A DNA stretch of 64,000 nt from Lasiosphaeria ovina (Eukaryota; Ascomycota; Sordariomycetes; Sordariales; Lasiosphaeriaceae). Shown piece after piece: positions 23,797-33,443 of the stretch (positions are counted from its first letter, which is position 1; every line of letters begins with the position of its first letter). The DNA is taken from assembly GCA_033439765.1 (NCBI GenBank), contig JAULSN010000004.1:4784001-4848000 (forward strand), given 5' to 3'. The position numbers were made by a program, and so were the translations under genes. The notes under the pieces were generated by a model that made no database searches, was not told the origin of the DNA, and saw nothing but the letters and a program-made list of their open reading frames with translations.

Positions 23797-24727
23797 ATGG
23801 ATACATCCATGGCCGACGCGTTCGGCTCGTCGTCCCCAATCAAAGATGTCTCTATGACATATTCCCCATCGTCCCCAATCAATGATGTCTCTATGACATA
23901 TTCCTCGTCCCCAATCAAAAATGTGTCCATGACATCTTCTCCGTTAGGCGCGGAGGGCCAGGGTGGTCAAGGGGATGCGACGACTCGTCAAGACTTGGTT
24001 CGTTGCATGATAATATACCATCAATCCCCGAGTTATACTATTCACTCTAATCCCATTTTTACAGGTCCTCCGCTAGGCTTTTCAGAATCTTGACTATACT
24101 CTTAGTTAATTGAAGCAAGGCATGCAGCAAGGCTTGGACGCCACTCAGCAAAGCGCGGAGGCAATTCAGAAAGCCCTGCAAGCATCTCTCGGCATACTCA
24201 ATGATGACAATACAAGTGTTCGCAAGTTTATTATTGGCCTTATTGAGGGCATCCACGAAGTCCAGCTGGATATTTCGGATCTCGGAACCAGGGTTGCGAA
24301 TCTCGAGAGGGAAGTTGCGGTTACCAATCACCGCACAAGATTGGCTCTCCCAATTATGCAAAATCTCGCACTCCAGGAACGGCCGAATGTCCAAGATTGG
24401 GAACGCCGTGCGGACGTGGATATGCGCAGGGAAATGGGTCACATTCAGCGCAAACTGGACTACTATGCGACTATGTTGACTGACCTGCACACCAATCGCC
24501 AAGTGCCCTTGAATGTCTCTAGAGAGGTATGTGTCTTTGAAGCTTTCTATCTTCATTGGGATCTCTGACTAATTGATATACTTTGCGTACGTATTCAGGC
24601 ACTTGAGAGATTCGACAATTATGAGGCCAATTTTGAGGCCGCTATGCGCTTGCTCTACATTTTGGTCGCCGTCGTCGTTGGCCTCGTGGCTATCTGTCTA
24701 GGATTCGATATAGCTGCCTGGCGTTAG
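23797..24727 (+). CDS. Small tail-anchored coiled-coil protein with N-terminal SPI..VSMT repeats
   Basis: Three exons (23797-23997, 24116-24526, 24599-24727) give about 246 residues. The second intron is clear (GTATGT, CTGAC branch, TTCAG). The first is less certain because its donor would be GTTCGT and its acceptor GAAG; other acceptors meet stops. The N-terminus has three near-repeats of SSPI(K/N)(D/N)VSMT, encoded by tandem DNA repeats of about 42-51 bp. The middle is a helical region with coiled-coil character (DLGTRVANLEREVAVTN). The C-terminus is one strong TM segment (LYILVAVVVGLVAICLGF) followed by a few residues, as in a tail-anchored or single-pass membrane protein. No family was recognised. 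Confidence 0.6.
23838..23938 (+). repeat. Coding tandem repeat, SSPIxxVSMT units
   Basis: Three copies of TCCCCAATCAA(A/T)(G/A)ATGT followed by CTATGACAT-like sequence in register with the reading frame. The unit lengths differ by a few codons. Confidence 0.75.
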
Positions 24728-25618
24728 GCTAGAATTACCTGAGGTGGCTGGAGCGGACTTGGGATTGGACGTTGAGGTTCTTTCGGGTATACCTTATTCT
24801 CATGGTAGTGGCTAGCGGGCGTTAGTTAGGAGTTTCGCACTGGGCTCAATGGTTTGGCGTTTAGCATGCTTTAGCCAATTTGAGACAGTAATTACTTTCC
24901 ATTCCTCATCTCGCGGTTCTGTGCCTCGTAAACGCTGGTTCAAAATACCTTGGGCTGCCAACTTGACACCTGATTAGTTCTCGTGAGGGTGTCGGCATTT
25001 TCCAACGCCAGACAACTACCAATATCTAAAAAAGACGTCCACGATGGAAACAGAGTATAATCCTCAAGTAGCGGCCAGGATGTGATTAGTTGATGGTATA
25101 CTGCATCTGGGGCTGACAGGCCAATCGGTTTCATATATAAAGTAGCTACCTAGGACGGGGAACGTAATTCCGAGAGAAGTAGTACCTGGTAGAGCCACTG
25201 CCGCAAAATCCCAGACATAATATATCAATCTTAAATGCGCCTAGTAGCGGCGTGACTGCTTACATAGGTATATTATAGCTTTCCCAAAGGTCTTCCTTGT
25301 AAGCATGCGGTATTAAAACCAACATCTTAGAATTTTCAAGAATAGTCCTACTCTTATAAATATTCTAGAAATGACTTTCTAGTTAGATTACATTCTCTAA
25401 GACTCCCACTCCCTCTATCTAACTTATAGCCAGGACTAATAATAACGGCCCGGATTCGAAACCAAGGCGATTCCGCGAAACAATCCTCTACTTGGTTTAG
25501 CTAGTGAACTAGACTCAAGCTCCCTATAATTTCCTTTACACTATGGCTTTCAAGATGGAGACAAAGACCGGCGGCGAGGAGAAGTTTAATAGTATATCTC
25601 CACTCACTGACAAGATAT
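24728..25618. other. AT-rich intergenic, transposon-scarred
   Basis: Base composition drops towards AT with many TA dinucleotides, as expected for RIP-mutated fungal repeats. Around 25445-25520 on the minus strand a tRNA-like 3' half is visible (GGTTTCGAATCCGGGCC) but the 5' half cannot pair with it, so I treat it as a relic. No gene was recognised. Confidence 0.45.
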
Positions 25619-25930
25619 TGTTACGGATCCCTGGGGAAATGCACGAGAGTGGGGCACACTATTGGTGAGGGCCCGCGAATCAGCGAAACCAGGAAGGGCC
25701 TTGGTGTCCCGAAGTCCCGGTGCGGGACCGACCTCGGGACAACCTGACTGGCCCGCGTCCCGGGTGCGGGACTCGGGACCCGGGAAGGACCTCATTGGTT
25801 GCCCTTATATAGATATATACAATGACCGTAGCCACGATCATAGATAGAGCTTGCTTGATCCTTCAAGTAAGTAGTACATATTCTCTGTACTTATACACTT
25901 TGAGTAACAATCCAGTTTGACTGTATTACA
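25619..25930 (+). mobile_element. LTR-like segment (solo LTR candidate)
   Basis: The segment starts TGTTACGG and ends GTATTACA, matching the TG...CA ends and short inverted termini (TGTTAC / TGTAATAC) of fungal Ty3/gypsy-type LTRs. A TATA-like TTATATAGATATATAC lies at about 25805-25820 and GC-rich inverted repeats of GTCCCG/CGGGAC lie in the left half. The flanking 5-mers (GATAT, GCGCG) do not match, and no primer-binding site or gag/pol follows. It may be a decayed solo LTR or the end of a deleted element. Confidence 0.5.
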
Positions 25931-26238
25931 GCGCGATAGGAGCTTGCCTTCTGTTCCATCTTCATAATTACCAATCAACCAACCCTTGAGCGTCCAGCTC
26001 TTACAAATAGTTGACCCGCATAGTCGAGTGGTTTGTAATAGATATGTCCGCAGCCAGATCCGCGGTTATTATTTCCAAGTCGTTTTGCTTTTTTATAAGG
26101 CTAATCAAGCTTGAATTACATATCTCGCCAAGCTATTAATAGAAATTTAATCCGTTGTTTATATTCTAAAAGCTAGAAGGAAGACAACTAGGCTAAAGCT
26201 ATTTTTAATTTGCTAAAGAGAAGTCCTTTTCAAGTATT
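25931..26238. other. AT-rich stretch with tRNA-like relic
   Basis: At about 26017-26083 the plus strand has an A-box match (TAGTCGAGTGG) and, about 45 bp later, GGTTATTATTTCC, which could be a mutated B-box. The ends GACCCG and CAAGTC would pair if C-to-T changes were reversed. It cannot be a functional tRNA gene as it stands. Confidence 0.3.
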
Positions 26239-27274
26239 TAGAAACCCGCAATCTGCAGCGGGACATCAGCGCCTGAGCGCCAGGAGCCCAGCTCCTGCGC
26301 GAGGAAAGAAGTCATTACTTACACAGGCTGTGGCCGATTGCGGCGGGCGAGAACAAGAGCAGGGATTCCCTTGCCCACGGGGCAGGTGGCCGGACCGTCC
26401 ATGACAGCGGCGGATCGCGAAATGACCGATTAAAAAGAAAAGAAGATTTGTAAGGCGCGCAGGCGATGCGATTGAGCAGGGCAGATGGTGCGCAGGCGAG
26501 GGTGATGTGATGTGAGGGCCGGGCAGAGTAATAAACCGAAGACCTGAAGAAGAAGGAAAAAAAAAAAGGAAAAGGAAGAGGGTCGGGAGCTGAAGAAAGA
26601 AGCCTGTTATTATACACGGCGGCAGGGACCGTGCCCGCCTACGGAGGGCACCGCACTGCCGTCGAAAGCCCGGCCCGGAACGGAAGGAGCAGGCCTGACG
26701 TGCGCATGCGCACCTCAGGCGGTGTGTGGACGACGACATCATCGGCCGATAAGGACAACAGAGGGCAAACAGGGCAGGCACGGCCTGACGGCCGTTGCAG
26801 GCACCAGCCGAAGAGATCAGACGGTGGGGAAGGCGGTGTGCAGAACCCACACGAGGCGGTGAGCGCAGCGCAGAAGAGGCAGATGCGACGAGAGGTGGCA
26901 TGAAGCCATCACGGGAAAGCACCTGCCAAAGAAAGGGGCAGGGGGCTGGGTCGACGGGCTACGCCCGGGGCGACGGGGGAGAGCGGGGGCACACCGCGCA
27001 ACGCGCGAGCTGCGCCCCCGGGGCGCCCCAACAACTAACTTTCTTGTGGCCAAAAACGGTTGCCACCGAGACGGGCAGAAGAGACTCGTAAGTTGGATTG
27101 AAGAAGACAAGAAGAAGAACGGTGCACGAGGCGCCTGCGTAGCGTGGGCGCGCCATACACTGTAACTAGAGAGTCCGCGCGAGCGGTTTGAGCTTAGTAG
27201 AGGGACCGCATGCCCTTAGAGGGCGGAGCTTACGCTCCTACGGCGTAAGATAAATAAATAGAAGCCCGCAATCT
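26239..27274 (+). mobile_element. GC-rich 1-kb insertion between 16-bp direct repeats
   Basis: The sequence TAGAARCCCGCAATCT occurs at 26239-26254 (R=A) and 27259-27274 (R=G). Between the copies lies about 1,004 bp of GC-rich DNA in otherwise AT-rich surroundings, ending in an A-rich tail GTAAGATAAATAAATAG just before the second copy. A long target-site duplication plus a simple A-rich 3' tail is the pattern of LINE-driven (non-LTR) retroposition. No reverse transcriptase frame is visible, so it would be a truncated LINE, SINE-like or retroposed sequence. The single difference between repeats is a G-to-A change compatible with RIP. Confidence 0.5.
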
Positions 27275-27493
27275 ACTAATGTTTGCGGTGACTAGATAAT
27301 ATTAGTTATTTATCCTAGGCTAGATACCTATCATAGTACAAGTTATGGGACAGGTTGGGAGGGCCAGTGAGCACGTCTAGATGGGGACGACTATTATCTT
27401 AAGGGGTATAGTACGTGTTCCGAGGGGAAGGGTATAGGCTGCGCTGGCATAAAAGACTAGCGAAAGTCTCAAAGCAAGAGTACGTACTGTACC
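27275..27493. other. Short intergenic stretch between two insertions
   Basis: No gene was recognised; moderately AT-rich sequence. Confidence 0.4.
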
Positions 27494-27501
27494 CCAGAAT
27501 C

Positions 27502-28147
27502 CAAGGCTGTCAACAATGCAAATATTTCAATGCAAATCAACGTAATCCAAATATAGGCAAATCAAATAGGGCCAAAATACCGTTCAAACAAAGCAACCGT
27601 TCAAACAAAGCAAATATGAAGCCGTAGATATTTGATTTGCTTTGATATATATTTGATAAATGTTGGGCATTTTCCCAGGCCAATTTTCCCCAAAATAAGG
27701 ATATCAACGGCAAGTTCCGTGCCATGAAGCACCTCATTTCCAGAGCAAAAACGACGACTTTTTCTGGGAAATCTACTAAATGCAAGTCAAAGTGGATATA
27801 TGCCAGCAGACTGCGAGAATCTATTCAGCATCGCCAAACTGATCATTGGGCTTCAAAGACAAGAGCTTCAGGGCGATGCCATTCACAAGCTTCTATGCTT
27901 TGATAATTGGCGGCGGAATGGCCATTTTTGAAGCCGGATCTTGGGCATCACTGGCTTCCGGCGTCCCGGGTTGCAGAATTTTACATGGCCCGGGCCGGAT
28001 TAATATTTTTCAGATCTAGTTCAAATCAATCCAAACACTCAAATCAAGCCAAATATGCCTTTTTGGGCTTCAAATATGGCCTCACTTTTGCCAAACAAAG
28101 CAAATATAGGGTCCCGATTTGATTTGTTTGCGTTGTTACCAGCCCTG
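27502..28147. mobile_element. Non-autonomous hAT-type DNA transposon (MITE), 646 bp
   Basis: The left end CAAGGCTGTCAACAATGCAAAT and the reverse complement of the right end, CAGGGCTGGTAACAACGCAAAC, form imperfect terminal inverted repeats (16 of 22 positions identical). The element is flanked by an exact 8-bp target-site duplication, CCAGAATC, at 27494-27501 and 28148-28155. An 8-bp duplication with CA(A/G)GGCTG ends is characteristic of the hAT superfamily. Subterminal regions carry repeated CAAATATAGG, AAACAAAGCAA and AAATCAAAT / ATTTGATTT motifs, probable transposase-binding sites. No transposase frame is present, so movement would depend on a full-length element elsewhere. It sits 160 bp beyond the stop codon of the FAL1 gene. 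Confidence 0.9.
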
Positions 28148-28314
28148 CCAGAATCAAATAGTAGAGAAGCAGGGGTTGGTAACGTACCTTTGTGGCCAAA
28201 GACCCCCTTCCTCCCAATCCCTTTTGACGAAGCCAGTCCATGGACGCCAGAATACCCCAACTCTCGCTTGCCGTGTGGAAACCCTCTAATATACATCCAA
28301 TCCCGAGGCCAATT

Positions 28315-29644
28315 TTAAGCGATAAGATCGGCGACGTTCATGGGCATCTCATCAATCTGCGTCGAATAGTACACTGCAATAACTGTTAGGGGTATTTAAA
28401 CTGCTGTGGCGAGGAATCGACTTACGCTCGATATCACGCAGAATGCGCACATCCTCGCTAGTAACGAAGTTGATCGCAACACCCTTGCGTCCAAATCTGC
28501 CGGACCGACCGATACGATGGATGTAATTCTCACGGTTGCTGGGAAGGTCGTAGTTGATGACCAAGCTGACTTGCTGAACATCAATACCGCGGGCCCAGAC
28601 GTCGGTGGAAATCAGAACTCTGCTGTTGCCCTGTCTGAAGTCCTGCATGATGCTGTCTCGCTCCTTTTGCGGCATGTCTCCGTGCATGCTGCTGACGGTA
28701 AAGTTCGCTTCTCTCATCTTGTCCGTAAGCCAGTCAACCTTTCGCCGCGTGTTGCAGAAGATGACGGCCTGGGTGATGGTCAGAGTGTCGTAAAGATCGC
28801 ACAGGGTATCAAATTTCCAGTCTTCCTTCTCGACAGCAATGAAGTACTGCTTCAGGCCTTCCAGAGTCAACTCGTCACGCTTGACGAGAATGCGTACGGG
28901 GTCGGTCATGAACTTGGTGGTCATGTCGAGGACATCGTAAGGAAGAGTGGCCGAAACAACGACGACCTGCGTGGCGGGCGGAAGATAGCGGTACACGTCG
29001 TAGATTTGCTCCCTGAATCCTTGGTTGAGGAGTTCATCAGCCTCGTCGAGCACTAGCATCTTGATGTGACGCGTGCGAAGATGGCGGCGCCGGATCATGT
29101 CGGCGACACGGCCTGGGGTGCCGGAGACGATATGTTGGCCGTAGTCCAGCTTGCGAATGTCTTCTCCCACGTTTGTGCCGCCAATGCAGGCGTGGCATTG
29201 AACGTTCATGTAGTCGCCGAGGGCCATGACAACGCTTTGGATCTGGGTTGCGAGTTCGCGCGTCGGAGATAGGACAAGCGCCTGCGTCTCGCGGACTGCG
29301 GTGTCGATAACTTGGAGCATGCTGATTGAGAAAGTCGCGGTTTTGCCGGTACCCGATTGCGCCTGGGCGATGGTGTCGCGTCCCTTGCAGATCTGGACAA
29401 TGGCTCGGGACTGCACGGCAGATGGTGACTCGTAGCCATATGCGTAGATGCCACGGAGAAGGCTTTCTGTTCAGGCGCTGGTCAGCACACCGGTTGAGCG
29501 GCGGTCGCATCTGCAGGAGCGCAGCCTCCTCTACTCACCCTTCAACGACATCGACTCGAAAGTTGGATGCACCGTGACCTCCTTGGAGGTTGAGAATTGG
29601 ATTTTCTCATCCGCCTTGCGGTCGATTCCCCCAGCCTCAGTCAT
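28315..29644 (-). CDS. FAL1: ATP-dependent RNA helicase FAL1 / eIF4A-III
   Basis: Three exons (29644-29539, 29466-28426, 28373-28315; introns of 72 and 52 nt with GTGAGT/ACAG and GTAAGT/GCAG) encode 401 residues, the usual length. All DEAD-box motifs are visible: AQSGTGKT (motif I), PTRELA (Ia), GTPGR (Ib), LDEADELL (II), SAT (III), FCNTRRKVD (IV), [15 protein letters not shown] and [13 protein letters not shown] (V-VI). The C-terminus, [21 protein letters not shown], is formed only after the last intron is removed and is diagnostic for the eIF4A3/FAL1 group. In fungi this protein is linked to 18S rRNA maturation and, as eIF4A3, to the exon-junction complex. Its start lies 368 bp from the divergent SF3a60 gene. 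Confidence 0.96.
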
Positions 29645-30012
29645 GTTGGCAGTCGAGCTTTTCGCGGTTTTGATGTAGGTTGACAAAGCGGTTTACTTTT
29701 GAGTAGCGAAGTGCCAATTAAGGATGCGCGATGCGAGATGCTAGGTCGAGGCGGTGGAACTTGCTTGGCAGAAAAGAGCCGAGCGGCAGAACTTCGGCTA
29801 GTTAACCTGAATTATTTTACGCGCATTGGCCAGGCCCAGTCCAGACGCGAGTGAGCATTCCTAAAAGCATTTCGCGGCGCGCAGGAAAGACAGCGTTGAC
29901 CCTCTTCCAAAAAGTGCAAGTGCCCGAGGACCAGCTAATCTCGCCAACACCAAGAACCGCCGCTGCGCTCCACGAATATACACATCGGGGAAATCACGAC
30001 AAATCCGGCAAG
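29645..30012. promoter_or_regulatory. Shared divergent promoter region FAL1 / SF3a60
   Basis: A 368-bp interval between two start codons in opposite directions. No clear TATA box; divergent housekeeping pairs of this kind are often TATA-less. The right part is open in frame (29851 onward) but looks untranslated. Confidence 0.6.
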
Positions 30013-31615
30013 ATGTTGCTCGAAGAAATGAGATACATCCATGAGGATCTCGAGCGCCTCGAACAGGGCATCTCGGATCGCATGGCGGAGGAACCCAAGC
30101 ACGTACGTTGCAGCGGCAGAACCATGCAGCACAAAAACCTGGCTCCCTTACCCATGGCTTGCATGATTAGAGAAGAATGAGAACAATGAGCTAAAAGCGC
30201 AGCTATAGATTCGCGATCGCCTCAACCGAGACCACGAGGTTGCCCAGCTCCTCGAGCAAATCCAGAAACAGTCCGCCGAACTTTTACCATTTTACGAGGA
30301 CAAGTCGAGAGAACGTTCAAAGGAGATCCTCCAGATAAGCGCGGGCGATCCATTTGAGGAATTCACTCGGCAGGTAGCCGACATCAGAGAACACCACGCG
30401 CGATACCCGAACGAGCAGGCCGAGAATTCGGAGCAATGGTATCGGCCACACAAGGGCGGCGACGACCAGCCACTTCTTGTCGAGAGCATGTTCTCTGGTG
30501 AAGAAGCATACGGTCGTTATTTTGACCTCCTCGGCTGCCACGAGTCATACCTCAATCTACCGAACGTCAAGCGACTCGCCTATATGCAGTACTTGGACGT
30601 CTTTGACAACTTTCGGTCTGGATATGGTGGTGTCAAGCGAGTCGACAAGCTGACTGACCAGTACTTCAATTACCTTGGCGACCTGATGGGCTACCTGGAG
30701 TCGTTCATGCTGCGTACACGGCCCTTGGAGAACCTGGACAAGGTGTTCAGTGGCTGGGAGAAGGAATTTGAAACGGCATGGGACCAGGATGAAGTTTCGG
30801 GGTGGGAGAGAGAGAAGGCATCCGCCAAGAAAGCCACTTCAGCCCGAACAACGACAACACCTGAAGCAGTGTGGTGCGAGGCCTGCGAGAAAGAGTTCAA
30901 GAACGAGAACGTTTATAACGGGCATCTCAGCGGTCGCAAACACATCAAAGCGGCTGAGCTGCTTGCGCCAAAGAGTGGCCCCGACGAGACTAACGGAGGC
31001 CACACATCCCTCGCATTTCGTCTGAGAGAGCGAGCTGTTGCTGACAGGGAGTTTCGAATCAAGAAACTAACTGCAGCAATGAGCACCGAGAGAGATGATA
31101 CTCGGGTCAATGTGGAGCGTCGACAAGGCATGACAGAACGAGAGCGTGCACAAGAGCTCGAGAATCTCTTTAACTTGACGGCGGACCAGCAAAATAACGC
31201 CGCCGAAGAGGAGGAGGAGGACGGCGGTGACGATAAGGTTTACAACCCCCTCAAGCTGCCGCTTGCCTGGGACGGTAAGCCCATCCCCTTTTGGCTGTAC
31301 AGACTGCATGGTCTGGGCCAAGAGTTCCCTTGCGAGATTTGCGGCAACTTCGTTTACCGTGGACGGCGAGCGTTCGACAAGCACTTCAACGAGACGAACC
31401 ATATCACGAACCTCAAGCGCCTGGGTATTACCAATACTCATCTGTTCCGAGACATCACCTCCATCGAAGAGGCTGTGAGACTCTGGGACAAGATCCAGCG
31501 GGATCAAAAGAAGACCACGCTGGATGATGGTGCTATTGTCCAGATGGAGGACGCCGAGGGTAATGTCATGCCCGAGAAGGTCTACCTGGATCTCCAGAAG
31601 CAGGGCCTGCTCTAA
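30013..31615 (+). CDS. PRP9: Splicing factor 3A subunit 3 (SF3a60 / Prp9)
   Basis: Component of the SF3a complex in U2 snRNP, needed for prespliceosome assembly. Exons 30013-30102 and 30209-31615 (intron 106 nt, GTACGT/TATAG) give 498 residues, against about 500 for the human protein. The N-terminus has the conserved start MLLEEMRYIHEDLERLEQGI and, across the intron, IRDRLNRDHEVA. A matrin-type C2H2 zinc finger is at CEACEKEFKNENVYNGHLSGRKH, and the C-terminal U1-like/telomere-type finger region reads CEICGNFVYRGRRAFDKHFNETNH. An acidic Glu-rich stretch lies before the last domain. All hallmark segments are intact, and the downstream stop leaves a normal C-terminus. Confidence 0.95.
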
Positions 31616-32373
31616 GTCCATACTTTGATATATGTTTGTTTGTACGGATGCCTATGTATAACCATTTCGCATGGAGGATGGTGAGGACGGCGTGATGACA
31701 AAAGGAATTTACCTGGATTGGAAGAGGCAGGGCCAGATATGAGCCTGTGTCTTCGGGGCCGGGTAGACGGTTTGTTTTGATGGAGTAATGTATGTAAGGA
31801 TAACCTAGAAGCGTGTTCGCAGATACCCAGGTGTAGCTGGTCTGGAGAAGGTGGCTTGCGGCAGTTCAGATACCTGAGAACTGTGGAGACAGATCAATGA
31901 GAAATCATGAAGCCAAAATTCTCGTGAAGATCTAATCTGGCGACACAATCTCCAACGTCGGAAATGCCGACTCTGACTCCGTCCTGCCCTGTTGTTGATG
32001 TCCTGGGCGAGTCGCGGCCCTGCGATCCGCCCCACCTTGGTGAGGGGTAGCCGCCCATCATTGGACCAAAATGCAGGGTGCATTAACATGCAGTCTGCGC
32101 TGGGAAAGGTCAACGGCACGTAAACAAAGGCAACCCGACTCAACGACATTTGCTTACACAGTACAACTCTCAACGACAGCTTTGGGTTACCTGGCCACAC
32201 ACCCTGCGATACTTTGGCGCAGAGCGGCTCTTGGAATGGCTGCATCTAGCTTTGACGTGGAAACATCCGATTTTCCCGATTGACGCGGCTCGACAGCGAA
32301 CCACGATGCGCTGACCCAGACGACGACGACGACGACAACAGCACCTACCCCGACGACAAGAACAACAGCAAAC
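31616..32373. other. Intergenic between SF3a60 and SLX1
   Basis: No gene was recognised. A short GAC-rich stretch at about 32316-32340 precedes the SLX1 start and is probably leader. Confidence 0.55.
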
Positions 32374-33443
32374 ATGGCAATTCAGACGAAACCCATCCCA
32401 GCTCTTTATACCGTATACATCCTCCGATCTACAGTCCGCCATGCCTCGCTCTACATTGGCTCCACTCCCAACCCGCCGCGGCGCCTGAGCCAGCACAACG
32501 GCACGGCGCGTGGAGGGGCCGCGAAGACGTCGAGGAACAGCCTCCGGCCGTGGCAAATGGTCGGCCTGATCTCGGGGTTCCCGAGCATGGTCGCGGCCTT
32601 GAAGTTTGAGTATGTCTTCCCCCATCAGTCACCTCCCGCATTCTGCCCCCCTGTTCAAAGCTGATTCGGTCTTCTTCATCTCGTCGCAGATGGGCACTAA
32701 CCAACCCCCATCTCTCGGTGCACATCCCCTCCGACTCGCGCCTCTCCAGGTCGACGCAGGTCAAGGCAAATGGCCAGCCGCGCAGGCCGTCCAAGAGCAT
32801 GGTCTCCATCTTGTCCAACGTCCACCTGCTTTTGCGCGTGCCCAGCTTCGCGCGCTGGCCGCTCAAGCTGCACTTCTTCGTCCCCGAGGTCTACGCTGCG
32901 TGGCAGAAGTGGTGTGCAACGGCCGCGGTGCCGTTGCGGCCGAGCCTCAAGGTTGTCACCGACTTTGGAGGCGCGCAGACGAGCGAGGGAGAGCTAGACG
33001 ACTATTCTCCGGCTAAAGAGAGCGAGTCGTCCGATGGATCAGAACAGACCAAGCCCTGGGGCATACACGCCCTCCCGCTGGACTACGAGCCGATCAAAGA
33101 CTACGTGGCCAAGGCACAGGGCATTTTCGAGTTTGAGCGCGAAGGCGACTGTGTCGTATGCCACAGGGCCATCGAATCCGGTGAGGGCCTGCACGCGGTC
33201 TGCACGAACGGCGGATGTGACGGGGTCGGGCACCTGTCCTGCTGGAGCCGGCATTTCATGCCCTCCCAAGGCCTCGACAACATACTTCCCATCCAGGGAT
33301 GGTGCCCAAAGTGTCACGGCGAGATCCAGTGGAGCGACATGATGAAGGAGCTCACGCTGCGGCTCAGAGGAAAGAAGGAGGTGGATAAGCTGCTCAAGAC
33401 GAAAAAACGGCGCGCGCCCAACAAGGTTAAAGCCAAGGTCTAG
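32374..33443 (+). CDS. SLX1: Structure-specific endonuclease subunit SLX1
   Basis: Catalytic subunit of the SLX1-SLX4 nuclease that cuts branched DNA such as 5' flaps and Holliday junctions in the nucleus. Exons 32374-32609 and 32690-33443 (intron 80 nt, GTATGT/CGCAG) give 329 residues. The GIY-YIG nuclease domain is at the N-terminus: YTVYIL, then [18 protein letters not shown], and a conserved Glu in the LKFEWALTN segment completed by splicing. The C-terminal C4HC3 RING/PHD-like zinc domain is visible: [40 protein letters not shown] Lys/Arg-rich tail follows. The partner SLX4 is not in the window. Confidence 0.95.

Noticed and set aside
24059..24556. Minus-strand frame of 165 codons
   Set aside because: Antisense to the tail-anchored coiled-coil gene, whose introns and TM segment support the plus strand.
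26266..26922. Minus-strand frame of 218 codons in the GC-rich insertion
   Set aside because: Ser/Pro/Arg-rich with no reverse transcriptase, transposase or other motif; probably chance in GC-rich DNA.
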